Positions 24,812 through 33,819 are shown, numbered from the stretch's first letter. The stretch is 38,081 nucleotides of DNA from Cytophagaceae bacterium (GCA_027486845.1 JAIXOL010000031.1:1-38081), one strand, 5' to 3'. The notes: generated by a model not told the origin, from the sequence alone. Made by a program: numbers and translations.

Positions 24812-25465
24812 ATGGCAAACAAAATTAAGTTACTCATCGTAGATGATCATGCGGTGGTGCGAAAGGGTATTCAAAATCTGCTCGAAGAAGAACCAAACAT
24901 TGATATTATCGGCGAAGCCGCTGACGGTATAGAAGCCATCGAAAAAGTAAAAACGCTTAAACCTTCCATTATTCTTCTCGACCTTACTATGCCGCAAATG
25001 TCGGGTTTTGAAGTGGCTAAAATTATTTCCGACAAATATCCATCGACTAAATCGCTTATTTTTTCTATGCATAACAACCCCGAATACATGGTTACATCGG
25101 TCGAAAATGGAGCAATGGGTTACTTGTTAAAAGATACGACCAAAGAAGAAATATTAAGGGCTCTGGAAAGCGTTTCGGCGGGTCATAAATACTTCCCTCC
25201 TACTGTATCGGCCATGATAATTGATGGACTTTTGGAACAACGTAAGCAAAAGACAACTCCAAACCTCAAGAATACCAGTCTATTTGCCAAAATATCTAAA
25301 AAAGAACGTGAAATCTTAAAGTACATTACCAAAGGATTAAACAGCAAAGAAATTGCCGAAAAACTTTCGCTAAGTGTTCGCACCGTTTCCAATCATAGAG
25401 CTAATATTCTAAGAAAAACCAATGTTAAAAATACGGCTGAGTTAGTGAGGTTGGCAGTTGAGTAA
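24812..25465 (+). CDS. NarL/FixJ family response regulator
   Basis: This 217-residue cytoplasmic regulator has an acidic pair Asp11-Asp12 (IVDDH), phospho-acceptor Asp57 in ILLDLTMPQMSG, and Lys107 in YLLKDTT. A C-terminal LuxR-type helix-turn-helix (about 150-217, SKKEREILKYITKGLNSKEIA) follows. It is the cognate partner of the kinase just upstream. It probably controls genes for the pathway sensed by the kinase, perhaps the SUMT gene. Confidence 0.93.
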   Translation: MANKIKLLIVDDHAVVRKGIQNLLEEEPNIDIIGEAADGIEAIEKVKTLKPSIILLDLTMPQMSGFEVAKIISDKYPSTKSLIFSMHNNPEYMVTSVENGAMGYLLKDTTKEEILRALESVSAGHKYFPPTVSAMIIDGLLEQRKQKTTPNLKNTSLFAKISKKEREILKYITKGLNSKEIAEKLSLSVRTVSNHRANILRKTNVKNTAELVRLAVE

Positions 25466-25516
25466 TTTGAGTATTTACAAAAAAACTTTATTTCATTTTT
25501 AAAAAAAACTTATCAA

Positions 25517-25900
25517 AATGAAAAAATAAAGGGTGGCTATTTCAGAACATTCGATACGGCAACCAATTTGAAATAGATTAGTGTTGCATTCGCAGATTTT
25601 GAAAATACCTTTATTTGTGAGTATGACTGACAAACAACGGTTTATGAAAACAAATCGATAGAAATTTATAAAAGAATCAATATTGCAAAAGACAAAAAGT
25701 TTTTGGTAGACGAATTTTTGATTGGTGATGCTTGGTAAAACAAGATGTTTTTGCAGACCGTCAATAATAAATTAGTGATTCCGAAATGCCCTAAAAACTT
25801 AATTTTGGGTTTAAATTGTGGTGAAGAAGATAATGCAGGGACGTCCACGCTGGGCATATTGTTTTCTCTGATAATGCTTGAATTTATTCGTGTGAAGTAA
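25517..25900 (+). pseudogene. Decayed reading frame with three in-frame stops
   Basis: One frame reads as coherent protein-like sequence for about 127 codons (GGYFRTFDTATNL, AFADFENTFICEYD, IYKRINIAKDKKFLVDEF, then NKMFLQTVNNKLVIPKCPKN). It is broken by TAG (25574), TGA (25628) and TAA (25736). Each stop is one C-to-T change from CAG, CGA and CAA. Near 25845 a shift to another frame (GHIVFSDNA) also reads well, which suggests an indel. There is no clear start codon. I do not recognise the family. The alternative is non-coding AT-rich DNA that stays open by chance. The plus-strand spacer from 25466 to 26105 otherwise holds only an AT-rich hairpin after the regulator gene and a decayed repeat near 25918. 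Confidence 0.45.
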
Positions 25901-26083
25901 TTTTAAAATTCAAATTTACCACGAAGTCTTTGGCAATAAGTTACAAAGCATGGAAGGCTTGAAAAAATGCACAAAAGTGCAATAATTTTTACCATCAAAT
26001 TTAGTGTTTAACGCTTTTTCAAACATTGTAAAACTATCTATCGGCAAAAAGCGTTTATCAATCATAGAACTTCATTTTTTTGA

Positions 26084-26091
26084 TATTTTTG
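26084..26091 (+). promoter_or_regulatory. Predicted -7 element for the VWA gene
   Basis: TATTTTTG followed by CA fits TAnnTTTG and lies 14 bases before the ATG at 26106. This argues that translation starts at 26106, since the upstream in-frame start at 26004 would lie before the promoter. Confidence 0.5.
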
Positions 26092-26105
26092 CATTTATAT
26101 ACCGC

Positions 26106-27209
26106 ATGAAAGGTTTTCGTTTTTCTGAGTTCAAACCCGAAATGAAGGGTGATAATAAATTTGAGCAACTTCTCAATATTTTCCAACAATTATTGCTCAT
26201 AACAGCAGGTGATGTTACACAAGCCCTAGCCTATATGAGTGACCTAGACCGTCAATATCAACTCACAAGCGATGAATATGGCATGGCAAATTTTATTGAT
26301 GATTTAAAGAAAAAAGGCTATATCTCTGAAGAAAATCAGGAAGCTGGAACCTTTAAAATGACCGCAAAAAGTGAGCAAAGCATTAGAAAACAATCTCTTG
26401 ATGAAATCTTCGGCAAACTTAAACGCACAAAATCAAGCGGAAACCATCATACCCCATATACAGGAACTGGAGATGAGTTAAGCAGTGATATTCGTGCCTT
26501 CCAATTTGGTGATACGCTAGACCAAATCTCGATGACTGAATCATTGAAAAATGCTCAAATCAACGGTGGAATTGACGACTTTATGCTACTTGAAAGCGAC
26601 TTGGAAGTGGTTGACCGTGAATCAAAAATTCAGTCTTCAACTGTACTGATGATTGACATTTCTCACTCGATGATTCTTTATGGAGAAGACCGCATCACTC
26701 CCGCAAAGAAAGTTGCTTTGGCTTTGGCCGAACTAATTCGTACCAAATATCCAAAAGACACACTCGACATTCTAGTTTTTGGTAATGATGCCTGGCAGAT
26801 ACAACTTAAAGATATTCCTTACCTCGAAGTTGGTCCTTATCATACTAATACGGTGGCAGGTTTGGAACTAGCAATGGATTTACTCCGCAGAAGAAAAACT
26901 AAAAACAAACAAGTTTTTATGATTACTGACGGTAAGCCAACTTGCCTAAAAGAAGGCATAAATTACTACAAAAATAGCTTTGGCCTCGACCGTAAGATTG
27001 TCAACAAAACCCTTACGATTGCAGCTCAGGCACGCCGTCTGGATATTCCGATAACAACTTTTATGATTGCTTCTGACCCATACTTGAAACAATTCGTTCA
27101 GCAATTCACAGAAGTGAATAATGGCCGTGCTTATTTCAGTGGATTAAATGGTTTAGGTGGCTTTGTGCTCGAAGATTTCCAGCGAAATAGAAGAAAGAAT
27201 GTGAAGTGA
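26106..27209 (+). CDS. VWA (von Willebrand factor A) domain protein
   Basis: From the ATG at 26106 this is a 367-residue soluble protein. It has a helical N-terminal region (about 1-165) and a VWA domain with a complete MIDAS metal site: Asp184-x-Ser186-x-Ser188 (DISHS), Thr247 and Asp275 in ITDGKP. It resembles the VWA proteins that work with MoxR-type AAA ATPases as metal-insertion or chaperone pairs, but no MoxR gene is in the window. It has no signal peptide, so it is cytoplasmic. The frame is open back to 26004, but the promoter position and family alignment favour 26106. The nth gene follows after 64 bases. Confidence 0.82.
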   Translation: MKGFRFSEFKPEMKGDNKFEQLLNIFQQLLLITAGDVTQALAYMSDLDRQYQLTSDEYGMANFIDDLKKKGYISEENQEAGTFKMTAKSEQSIRKQSLDEIFGKLKRTKSSGNHHTPYTGTGDELSSDIRAFQFGDTLDQISMTESLKNAQINGGIDDFMLLESDLEVVDRESKIQSSTVLMIDISHSMILYGEDRITPAKKVALALAELIRTKYPKDTLDILVFGNDAWQIQLKDIPYLEVGPYHTNTVAGLELAMDLLRRRKTKNKQVFMITDGKPTCLKEGINYYKNSFGLDRKIVNKTLTIAAQARRLDIPITTFMIASDPYLKQFVQQFTEVNNGRAYFSGLNGLGGFVLEDFQRNRRKNVK

Positions 27210-27273
27210 AGAGTCGATAGTCTACAGCAATGTTAGATACCTACACTTACTTAAAAAATCGTCGTACTATCAA

Positions 27274-27933
27274 ATGCAAAAAAAAGAACGTTTTAACAGT
27301 TTAGTTACATACTTTTCAGAAAATTATCCTGAAGCCGAAACTGAGCTTGTTTATACAAATCCTTATGAATTATTGGTTGCAGTGATTCTGTCGGCACAAT
27401 GTACTGACAAGCGAGTAAATATTGTTACCCAAAAACTTTTCCCTCGTTTTCCTACACCCGAAAGTTTGGCCGCCGCCACTTCAGATGAGGTTTTTGAATA
27501 CATCAGAAGCGTAAGTTATCCTAATAATAAAGCCAAACATTTGGTCGGTATGGCTCGTATTTTGGTCAATGATTTTAATTCGGAAGTGCCAAATACGATT
27601 GAAGATTTGCAAAAAATGCCTGGTGTTGGACGTAAAACTGCCAATGTAATCGTTTCTGTAATTTTTAATCAGCCTGCAATGGCAGTTGATACACACGTTT
27701 TTAGGGTTTCACATCGCTTAGGATTAGTACCGAAAACTGCAAAAACGCCACTTTTAGTAGAAAAACAATTAATCAAGCACATTCCGAAAGATAAGATAGC
27801 GGTTGCTCATCATTGGCTTATTCTACATGGACGTTACGTTTGTGTTGCTCGCACGCCCAAATGTGGCGAATGTAATTTAAAACCTTTCTGCCAAGCCTTT
27901 GAAAAACAAAAATTTGATGCACCACACTTGTAG
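27274..27933 (+). CDS. nth: Endonuclease III
   Basis: This 219-residue DNA glycosylase/AP lyase repairs oxidised pyrimidines. The helix-hairpin-helix MPGVGRKTANVI carries catalytic Lys121, and Asp139 is in VDTHVFRVSHRLGL. The [4Fe-4S] cluster cysteines C190, C197, C200 and C206 have the exact C-x6-C-x2-C-x5-C spacing. The length is normal. The stop TAG and the last Leu codon lie in the left arm of a dispersed palindrome, so the natural end may have been slightly altered. Confidence 0.95.
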   Translation: MQKKERFNSLVTYFSENYPEAETELVYTNPYELLVAVILSAQCTDKRVNIVTQKLFPRFPTPESLAAATSDEVFEYIRSVSYPNNKAKHLVGMARILVNDFNSEVPNTIEDLQKMPGVGRKTANVIVSVIFNQPAMAVDTHVFRVSHRLGLVPKTAKTPLLVEKQLIKHIPKDKIAVAHHWLILHGRYVCVARTPKCGECNLKPFCQAFEKQKFDAPHL

Positions 27934-28021
27934 GACAGGCTTGCAACTTGTCAAGGCATAACGATAATATCACTACAAAATCAGAATATTTAAAAAAACA
28001 GGCTCCAAACCTGTCCTACAA
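27928..28021. repeat. Palindromic intergenic repeat (TTGTAGGACAGG type)
   Basis: TTGTAGGACAGG (27928-27939) pairs exactly with CCTGTCCTACAA (28010-28021). Pairing continues inward imperfectly for about 13 more bases (GGCTTGCAACTTGT against ACAGGCTCCAAACC). It holds the nth stop codon on one side and ends one base before the MOSC start on the other. It looks like a small mobile palindrome and could act as a terminator or attenuator. Confidence 0.65.
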
Positions 28022-28022
28022 A

Positions 28023-28505
28023 ATGATGGAAATAAAAGAATTGATACAAACATTTGCCCAATCAGGAAAAGTAGAATGGTTAAGTTACCGCCCAGGGCCA
28101 TCTTCTCGTGGAGAAATCTTAATTATTGATGAAATTGAAGTTTCTGAGAAAAAAGGAATCGAAGGTGATAGATATAAAGGAAACAGCAAAAAACGTCAAG
28201 TGACGCTCATTCAAGCAGAACACATTGAATCTGTAAGCAAAATGCTGCAAAAAGAAAGCATCGACCCAGCACTTTTGCGTAGAAATATAGTCGTATCGGG
28301 GCTTAATTTATTGGCTCTCAATAATTTAGAATTTAAAATTGGAGAGGCTATTTTGAAAATGACTGGTTATTGCCACCCTTGCAGCCGAATGGAACAAAAT
28401 CTCGGAACGGGCGGCTATAATGCCATGCGTGGACACGGTGGAATAACGTGTATGGTAATTAAAGGCGGAAAAATCAAAATCGGTGACTCTGTAAGTTTGG
28501 TTTAA
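28023..28505 (+). CDS. MOSC domain protein
   Basis: From ATG at 28023 (or 28026) this is a 160-residue MOSC-domain protein. It has GDRYKGNSKKRQVTLIQ, LLRRNIVVSGLNLLAL, the conserved Cys region TGYCHPCSRME, and GHGGITCMVIKGGKIKIGD. MOSC proteins bind sulfur or molybdenum cofactor through the conserved Cys and support sulfur transfer or reduction of N-hydroxy compounds. A longer frame from a TTG at 27948 lies inside the palindromic repeat and is not MOSC-like, so it is not used. Its stop overlaps the stop of the convergent hydrolase gene. Confidence 0.85.
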   Translation: MMEIKELIQTFAQSGKVEWLSYRPGPSSRGEILIIDEIEVSEKKGIEGDRYKGNSKKRQVTLIQAEHIESVSKMLQKESIDPALLRRNIVVSGLNLLALNNLEFKIGEAILKMTGYCHPCSRMEQNLGTGGYNAMRGHGGITCMVIKGGKIKIGDSVSLV

Positions 28506-29155
28506 AAGCCTGCAATAATTGATTTTAAGGTTGGTTCATCAACGGTATGTTTTCCTTCAAAACAAACAACCTTTAGATTTATCTCTTCCATCATAGTTGC
28601 CCTAAATTTCTCTGATATTTCAGGATAAGCTACCAAAAATTCATCTTTATCGCCATAAATATAGTAAGTTTCTACATTTTTTAGTTTTTCTGGCTCAATT
28701 ACTTCTCTGATTCCATTACTAAAAAATCCTGCCCAGAGTAACATTCTATTGCATTTGATTTTTCCAGCACCAAACCATCGACAGACAGTTGCACAACCTT
28801 GTGAAAAGCCAAGAATATTGATTTCGATATTCGCCAAATCGCGGTTTTTAAATAAACTTTCATAAAGCGTATTCAGATAATCGTTATTATCATCAATCTC
28901 CGACTGTCGTAATTCACGCGTCATCCAAGAAGCCCCTACTCTCTTAAAATTATCATCCAAGTAAAATCTTGAAGGTGCCTCAGGAGCAACGATAAAAGTC
29001 TGACTATCAACAACATTTACAAATTTTTTAATAAAATACTGCGAAAGTTGCCCATAACCATGCACCACAAACCAAATGGTTTTGGTGTTTTCGTTCAACT
29101 CCCCCAAAGTAAAATACCGTGCTGTTCGCTCTATTTTTATTTGATGCTCTATCAT
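28502..29155 (-). CDS. Alpha/beta hydrolase (phospholipase/carboxylesterase-like)
   Basis: This 217-residue protein resembles the PF02230-type esterases. It has an oxyanion strand VVHGYGQ (31-37), nucleophile Ser118 in LGFSQGCAT, acid Asp171 in YGDKDEF, and His203 in GKHTVDE. There is no signal peptide, so it is cytoplasmic. The substrate is unknown; short-chain esters are typical. It is the last gene of the lipid kinase/SUI1/S41 run, 19 bases after the S41 gene. Its TAA overlaps the TAA of the MOSC gene on the other strand (28502-28505). Confidence 0.85.
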   Translation of the reverse strand: MIEHQIKIERTARYFTLGELNENTKTIWFVVHGYGQLSQYFIKKFVNVVDSQTFIVAPEAPSRFYLDDNFKRVGASWMTRELRQSEIDDNNDYLNTLYESLFKNRDLANIEINILGFSQGCATVCRWFGAGKIKCNRMLLWAGFFSNGIREVIEPEKLKNVETYYIYGDKDEFLVAYPEISEKFRATMMEEINLKVVCFEGKHTVDEPTLKSIIAGF

Positions 29156-29174
29156 GTCGAATGAATTAATATAA

Positions 29175-30134
29175 TCACTGCTTTAGCCAATCAATGGCTT
29201 GTTGAAGATAAATTTGTTGGTTATTCTCAACCACATCAGGAACGACTTTTTTTCCATAAACTTTCTTTGTACGGTCAGCCATATTTGAAACGGTCAATAG
29301 AAGCATCGAACCATCAGCTAAAGAAAAACCCTGATTAGCCGTTGAAAGCCCACAGGTTGATAAACCAAAACTCCTTGTATTATTTCTACTACGAAAGGCA
29401 ATTGCAATTGCTTCTCCTGAACTTGCAGTTGCTTGGTCTGTCAAAACAGCTACTTTAGGGTTTGGCTTTAGCAGCGAATAGGGTGTTACTCTAACACCAA
29501 TCACCGATCCATTATTATATCCCCAAACAAATTCATCACCATCAGGGTCAATAAAATATCCAGCAGTACCCTCACCAAGAATCGGCCCAATACCAGCCAA
29601 CATTGGCCACATATTTCCTCCAGAGTTACCTCGCAAATCAACAATCCAACCTTTTATGTCGGAATTGTCAGTTTTTTGGATTGTATTTTGAATCGTAGAA
29701 GCAAAACTATTTGCCTCTAAACCACTTCCACCAAAAGAACTAATCTTGATGTACCCAATTTCTTTATCTAAAATTGGTACGATAGGCGTATTATTTGTAC
29801 AATCACCTCTATTAAGCCCAAGTAAATAAACTCCTTTATTATTGATAAAAAAGCTATGAGAATCTTGTAAATCGGTTAAAGCTTGAACTATCGCCGCAGT
29901 TATTTTTTCATCATCGATTGTTTGAGCTCCTGCAGCTTTCTTTAATACATTAGAGGTAAATTTCTCCCAATCAATAATTTTTCGATTAATAGAATTAGCC
30001 TGCATTATCGAAATGAGATTTTTCAGATAAGACTCAACTCCTGGATTTGTTACTGGCTCAGGTGATGGAGTCGTACATCCAACGACTAAAATCAACAACA
30101 ACAAAAGTAAATTGTATTTTGCATGAATTTTCAT
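29175..30134 (-). CDS. S41 family peptidase, lipoprotein
   Basis: This 319-residue protein has a lipoprotein signal (lipobox LVVGC, Cys20), so it is anchored in the envelope. The S41 C-terminal-processing-peptidase core shows DLQDSHSFF, IGYIKISSFGG, GWIVDLRGNSGGNMWPML and LTDQATASSGEAIAIAF (nucleophile probably Ser238), then GLSTCGLSTANQGFSL and PDVV. It lacks a recognisable PDZ domain between the N-terminal helices and the core, so it is a short form. It likely cleaves envelope proteins or peptides. It follows SUI1 by 53 bases in the same run. Confidence 0.85.
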   Translation of the reverse strand: MKIHAKYNLLLLLLILVVGCTTPSPEPVTNPGVESYLKNLISIMQANSINRKIIDWEKFTSNVLKKAAGAQTIDDEKITAAIVQALTDLQDSHSFFINNKGVYLLGLNRGDCTNNTPIVPILDKEIGYIKISSFGGSGLEANSFASTIQNTIQKTDNSDIKGWIVDLRGNSGGNMWPMLAGIGPILGEGTAGYFIDPDGDEFVWGYNNGSVIGVRVTPYSLLKPNPKVAVLTDQATASSGEAIAIAFRSRNNTRSFGLSTCGLSTANQGFSLADGSMLLLTVSNMADRTKKVYGKKVVPDVVENNQQIYLQQAIDWLKQ

Positions 30135-30187
30135 TGTAGAGTAAGATTTGGATAAATGGTTTTGTTAAATATAAAATAAAACAATAC

Positions 30188-30529
30188 TTATCCTCCAGCT
30201 TTCTTAGCTTTATAGCCTTCTTTAAGCAAAAAAGTTAGAATTTTATCACGGTGATCGCCTTGTAATAATATTTCGCCTTCTTTAGCTGTACCACCACTTC
30301 CACAAAGATTTTGGAGTTTTTTTCGGAGTGTCTGCAAATCTTCATCTTTTCCGATAAAACCATCTACCCGACTTACAATTTTATTTCCACCTTTTCTGTC
30401 CAACCAAATCTTGAAGTTTTGTTGTTGGGTCGGTAAAGTTTCAGGTTGTTCATCTTCACCAAAATTATATTCAAAATCAGGATTAGTCGAATATACTACT
30501 CCAAGCGGAGCACCTTTCTTGTTTTTCAT
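30188..30529 (-). CDS. SUI1/eIF1-like translation initiation factor family protein (YciH type)
   Basis: This 113-residue protein has the eIF1/SUI1 fold. [48 protein letters not shown] and [17 protein letters not shown] are all typical of bacterial YciH. YciH-like proteins are thought to affect start-codon fidelity under stress. Its ATG overlaps the stop of the lipid kinase gene by 4 bases (ATGA), so translation is coupled. Confidence 0.9.
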   Translation of the reverse strand: MKNKKGAPLGVVYSTNPDFEYNFGEDEQPETLPTQQQNFKIWLDRKGGNKIVSRVDGFIGKDEDLQTLRKKLQNLCGSGGTAKEGEILLQGDHRDKILTFLLKEGYKAKKAGG

Positions 30530-31395
30530 ATTATAACTCTTAAACTTTTTTCCGAAACACTGATAATCAACTCATTAGTATTCAATTGTAATGGTTCACC
30601 ATCATAATGAATCAAGCAATTTTGTTTAGCAGAAACCTTAAATTTTGTACCACGATAATTTTCTGAAAGCTCCGAAGAATGAATATTTCCATTGAATAAC
30701 TGGGCAATCATTGGCAAAGCCTGCCAAGGAGTAGGTGGGCTAATAATCGTACAATCAATTATTCCATCATCAATAATTGCCGATGGAGTTATGTAGGCAT
30801 TATTACCAAATTGACTTGCATTGCCGAAAGTTATACTAAAAATATCATAATCATCTGCCCCAAATACACATTCCAAGGGTTTATATTTCCAAAATTCCGA
30901 AAGCCCAACTTTTACATAGTTCAACAAGCCTCTGCCTTTCATTTTTGAAAAAATATCGGCACAATGTGCATCAAATCCAATTCCTGCAGTACAAAAAAAA
31001 GGCACTTCATTTGCGTAGCAGACATCAATGATTTTGCTTACAGGTGTATTCAAAGACTCAATAGCTTTTGTAGCTTTCATTGGAATCTCCAACTCCCTCG
31101 CCAAGCCATTTCCCGAACCAGTTGGAATAATCCCCAAAGCGGTTTTTGTATGAATTAAGGCCTTTCCAACTTCGTTTACAGTTCCGTCGCCACCAATCGC
31201 TACAACTATTGGAATATTAATTTTCACGGCGTCAGTAGCAATTTTGGTTGCATGACCTGCATATTCGGTAAAACAGATTTTTGGCACATATAAGTGTTTA
31301 TCTAATTGATTATCAATTAGTTCAACTATCGACTGATGTACTTTTTTGCCTCCCGAAATTGGATTTACAATAAACCAAATTGCTTGTTTATTCAC
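30526..31395 (-). CDS. Diacylglycerol kinase family lipid kinase (YegS/BmrU-like)
   Basis: This 289-residue enzyme has NPISGGKK (11-18), the nucleotide motif [10 protein letters not shown] (67-76), [10 protein letters not shown] (91-100), and a C-terminal sandwich ending HYDGEPLQL. It should phosphorylate diacylglycerol or a related lipid at the membrane face. It is first in a minus-strand run of four genes and has a good predicted promoter 29 bases upstream. Confidence 0.92.
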   Translation of the reverse strand: MNKQAIWFIVNPISGGKKVHQSIVELIDNQLDKHLYVPKICFTEYAGHATKIATDAVKINIPIVVAIGGDGTVNEVGKALIHTKTALGIIPTGSGNGLARELEIPMKATKAIESLNTPVSKIIDVCYANEVPFFCTAGIGFDAHCADIFSKMKGRGLLNYVKVGLSEFWKYKPLECVFGADDYDIFSITFGNASQFGNNAYITPSAIIDDGIIDCTIISPPTPWQALPMIAQLFNGNIHSSELSENYRGTKFKVSAKQNCLIHYDGEPLQLNTNELIISVSEKSLRVII

Positions 31396-31423
31396 GAAAA
31401 TTTAATAGATTTATGCTTTCATG

Positions 31424-31431
31424 CAAAGATA
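31424..31431 (-). promoter_or_regulatory. Predicted promoter (-7) of the lipid kinase operon
   Basis: TATCTTTG followed by CA on the minus strand fits TAnnTTTG. A TTG at 31456-31454 lies 22 bases upstream as a possible -33 element. The leader would be about 20 bases. Confidence 0.6.
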
Positions 31432-31494
31432 TAAAAAGTCAATGGTTGAAAAACAATCTTACATTAAAAAACATATTTCCTAAACAAAGTATTT

Positions 31495-31926
31495 ATGAAG
31501 AAAAACCTACTGCTAATCTGTTTTGTAATGCTTTCGGTGGCGAGTATTGCTCAAAAAACGAACGAACGCCAAGCTGTATTGGATGTACTGGCTCGCCAAA
31601 ACAAAAATTGGAACGAAGGCAATATCAGTGCATTTATGGAGGATTATTGGAAGTCTGACTCACTCATGTTTATTGGTTCAAAAGGAGTAGTTTATGGCTG
31701 GAAAGCAACACTCGACCGATACAATAAAAGTTATCCGGACTTAGCTACAATGGGTAAGCTAAAATTTGATATTCAGAAAACTGATTTTCACTCCAAAACT
31801 ACCTGTTGGGTATTAGGCAAATGGCATCTTACTCGCCCCGAAAAAGGTGACATTGGAGGGTATTTTACACTCATACTCAAAAAAATTAATGGTAAATGGC
31901 TGATTGTTTCTGACCACACGAGTTAA
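31495..31926 (+). CDS. Secreted SnoaL/DUF4440-like (NTF2 fold) protein
   Basis: This 143-residue precursor has a signal peptide (MKKNLLLICFVMLSVASIAQ). The cone-shaped NTF2-like domain opens with RQAVLDVLARQNKNWNEGNISAFMEDYW, continues with VYGWKATLDRYNKSYPD, and closes with strands CWVLGKWHLTR and GGYFTLILKKINGKWLIVSDHTS. Such proteins are ligand binders or small isomerases; no activity can be assigned. It stands alone, divergent from the lipid kinase operon. Confidence 0.82.
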   Translation: MKKNLLLICFVMLSVASIAQKTNERQAVLDVLARQNKNWNEGNISAFMEDYWKSDSLMFIGSKGVVYGWKATLDRYNKSYPDLATMGKLKFDIQKTDFHSKTTCWVLGKWHLTRPEKGDIGGYFTLILKKINGKWLIVSDHTS

Positions 31927-32075
31927 AAATAAATTTTACCATTTCTATTAAGAAATTAAACGGTAAACTATTAATTATCAGTGCTTTAATCTCCAATTCT
32001 GGTTTTTTTCCAAATAACACAAAATTATCGACTGCTGATTTAAATAAGTCAGTGATGAATAATTGTTAAACATGA

Positions 32076-32127
32076 ATGACCTCAAAAAATCAAACATTTA
32101 TTATTATGTTCGACGTTTTGAGGTCAT
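32076..32127. terminator. Long hairpin between convergent genes, probable terminator
   Basis: Perfect 12-bp arms ATGACCTCAAAA (32076-32087) and TTTTGAGGTCAT (32116-32127) enclose an inner pair (TCAAACAT with ATGTTCGA). The U-tract is poor on both strands, but it lies between two converging genes with nothing else there. A second 9-bp inverted repeat is at 32139-32147 and 32170-32178. Confidence 0.5.
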
Positions 32128-32188
32128 CAATTTATTTATCTTAAATTTGATTTCTAAAAATAAAAAATGAATTTAAGATGATAGGCTT

Positions 32189-33643
32189 CTATACTTTCCA
32201 GCCTTCACGATAGCTTCTACCAACAAATTGATTGGCTTCTTCTAAGTTAGTGATTCTCATATTTTCACCATCCCAAAGCAGTTTTTTGCGAGCGAAAAAC
32301 TCCATTTGTCCTTTGCTATTTTCTCTTCTTAGCATGTAGCTTCTAATAGCCAAATTACCCATTAAAACCGTTTCGGTCATTGGTCCGGCATAATCAAAAG
32401 ATGATGTTAAGCCTAAATGCTCTTTGCTTTTAAAACCTGCCTTACAAGCATCAACCCATCGACGTTGGTGACCATATTCGGACTCCATATCTTTTGGTAA
32501 ATCTGGGCCTAATTCTTTCGTGCCATCATTTAGAAATAATTTTGGCATCATTGGCGAACTATCGTTTATATTCGTCGTAATGATACCTTTTTCACCGATA
32601 ATAAGTACACCATTGCTACTATTTGTACCGCCAATATCTTCGTTAGCAGGGATAATGTCAGGATGTGAAGGTCTTATACCGCCATCGCTCCAAGTCATTT
32701 CAATCGGCGATTTACTTTTAGTGGTTGCACCAAAATGCAAAGTAATGAATGATGAAGCTGGACAGCCTTCAGGGTTATAATCAGGCGACCACATTTTTGA
32801 ATATACTGAGGCAACACTACATTCAGCATCAGTTGGATATTTTAAACCCAAAGTACGAAATGGAATATCAATCAAGTGACAACCCACATCACCCAAAGCT
32901 CCTGTACCATAATCCCACCAGCCTCGCCAGTTAAATGGGTGCATATTTGGAATGTAAGGCTTATATTCACTTGGCCCCAACCATAAATTCCAGTCTAAAT
33001 CTTTTGGTTTTAGGCTATCGTCTGGTTTTGGCATTGGATTACCTTGCGGCCAAACTGGACGGTTTGTCCATATCTGTACTTTTGAAATTTTACCAAGTTT
33101 ATCAGAATCAATCCAAGCTTTAACAGTATTAAGAAGCGGATTCGATGCTCCTTGATTACCCATTTGACTCACGATTTTATATTTTCTGGCCATTTCGGTG
33201 AGTAATCTTGCTTCACGAATATTATGTGTCATTGGTTTTTGCACATATACGTGTTTGCCACGCTCCATTGCAAAAGCTGCCGCAGGGCCGTGTACGTGGT
33301 CAGGGGTAGAAATCGTTAACGCATCAATGTCTTTTTCTTTATCCAACATTTCTCGGTAGTCGGCATAGAGCTTTGCATTTGGAAATTTTTTAACAGTTTC
33401 CTTCGCACTTCCCGAAAAATCAACATCACAAAGAGATACGATTCGCTCGCGTCCATTAACAGAGGCATTAGTAATATCACTTCGACCTTTTCCTCCTGCA
33501 CCAATAGCAGCGATGTTAAGTTGGTCGCTAGGAGAAATAAAACCTACTCCACCAAGTACATTTCTCGGAACAATAAAAAAAGAAGAGGCAATTGCTCCTT
33601 TTTTAATAAAATCTCTCCGAGTTTCATTTAATTTTTTTTTCAT
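32189..33643 (-). CDS. Tat-exported Gfo/Idh/MocA family oxidoreductase
   Basis: This 484-residue precursor has a twin-arginine signal (NETRRDFIKKGAIASSFF). The NAD(P)-binding Rossmann motif is AAIGAGGKG (45-53). ISTPDHVHGPAA follows, then QKP (135-137) where many relatives have EKP, and the catalytic-domain motif GDVGCHLIDIPF (251-262). Tat export fits a periplasmic dehydrogenase or oxidoreductase that keeps a tightly bound cofactor and acts on sugars or sugar acids. It lies 243 bases downstream of the CE15 gene on the same strand, so it may share the carbohydrate locus. The gap holds an 18-bp palindrome. Confidence 0.9.
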   Translation of the reverse strand: MKKKLNETRRDFIKKGAIASSFFIVPRNVLGGVGFISPSDQLNIAAIGAGGKGRSDITNASVNGRERIVSLCDVDFSGSAKETVKKFPNAKLYADYREMLDKEKDIDALTISTPDHVHGPAAAFAMERGKHVYVQKPMTHNIREARLLTEMARKYKIVSQMGNQGASNPLLNTVKAWIDSDKLGKISKVQIWTNRPVWPQGNPMPKPDDSLKPKDLDWNLWLGPSEYKPYIPNMHPFNWRGWWDYGTGALGDVGCHLIDIPFRTLGLKYPTDAECSVASVYSKMWSPDYNPEGCPASSFITLHFGATTKSKSPIEMTWSDGGIRPSHPDIIPANEDIGGTNSSNGVLIIGEKGIITTNINDSSPMMPKLFLNDGTKELGPDLPKDMESEYGHQRRWVDACKAGFKSKEHLGLTSSFDYAGPMTETVLMGNLAIRSYMLRRENSKGQMEFFARKKLLWDGENMRITNLEEANQFVGRSYREGWKV

Positions 33644-33819
33644 TTTTTAAATTTTATAGGATTGAATATTTGAGCTTGATTGAATGTAATATTTAGAATG
33701 CTACCACATAATTTTCTTAGCTCTTTTTACTCTGCGAAACTACTAAAAAGTTATGGTCAAACGCATTTAATAAACAAATAAATTTGGATAATCTTATAGT
33801 TCAAAACATCTATTTATTA

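Noticed and set aside
26004-26105. Upstream extension of the VWA frame
   Set aside because: It lies before a good -7 element that is 14 bases from the ATG at 26106.
27948-28022. TTG start for the MOSC protein
   Set aside because: It falls inside a dispersed palindrome; the residues are not MOSC-like.
31380-31658. Plus-strand frame overlapping the start of the DUF4440-like gene
   Set aside because: The other frame from 31495 has a signal peptide and a complete NTF2-like domain.
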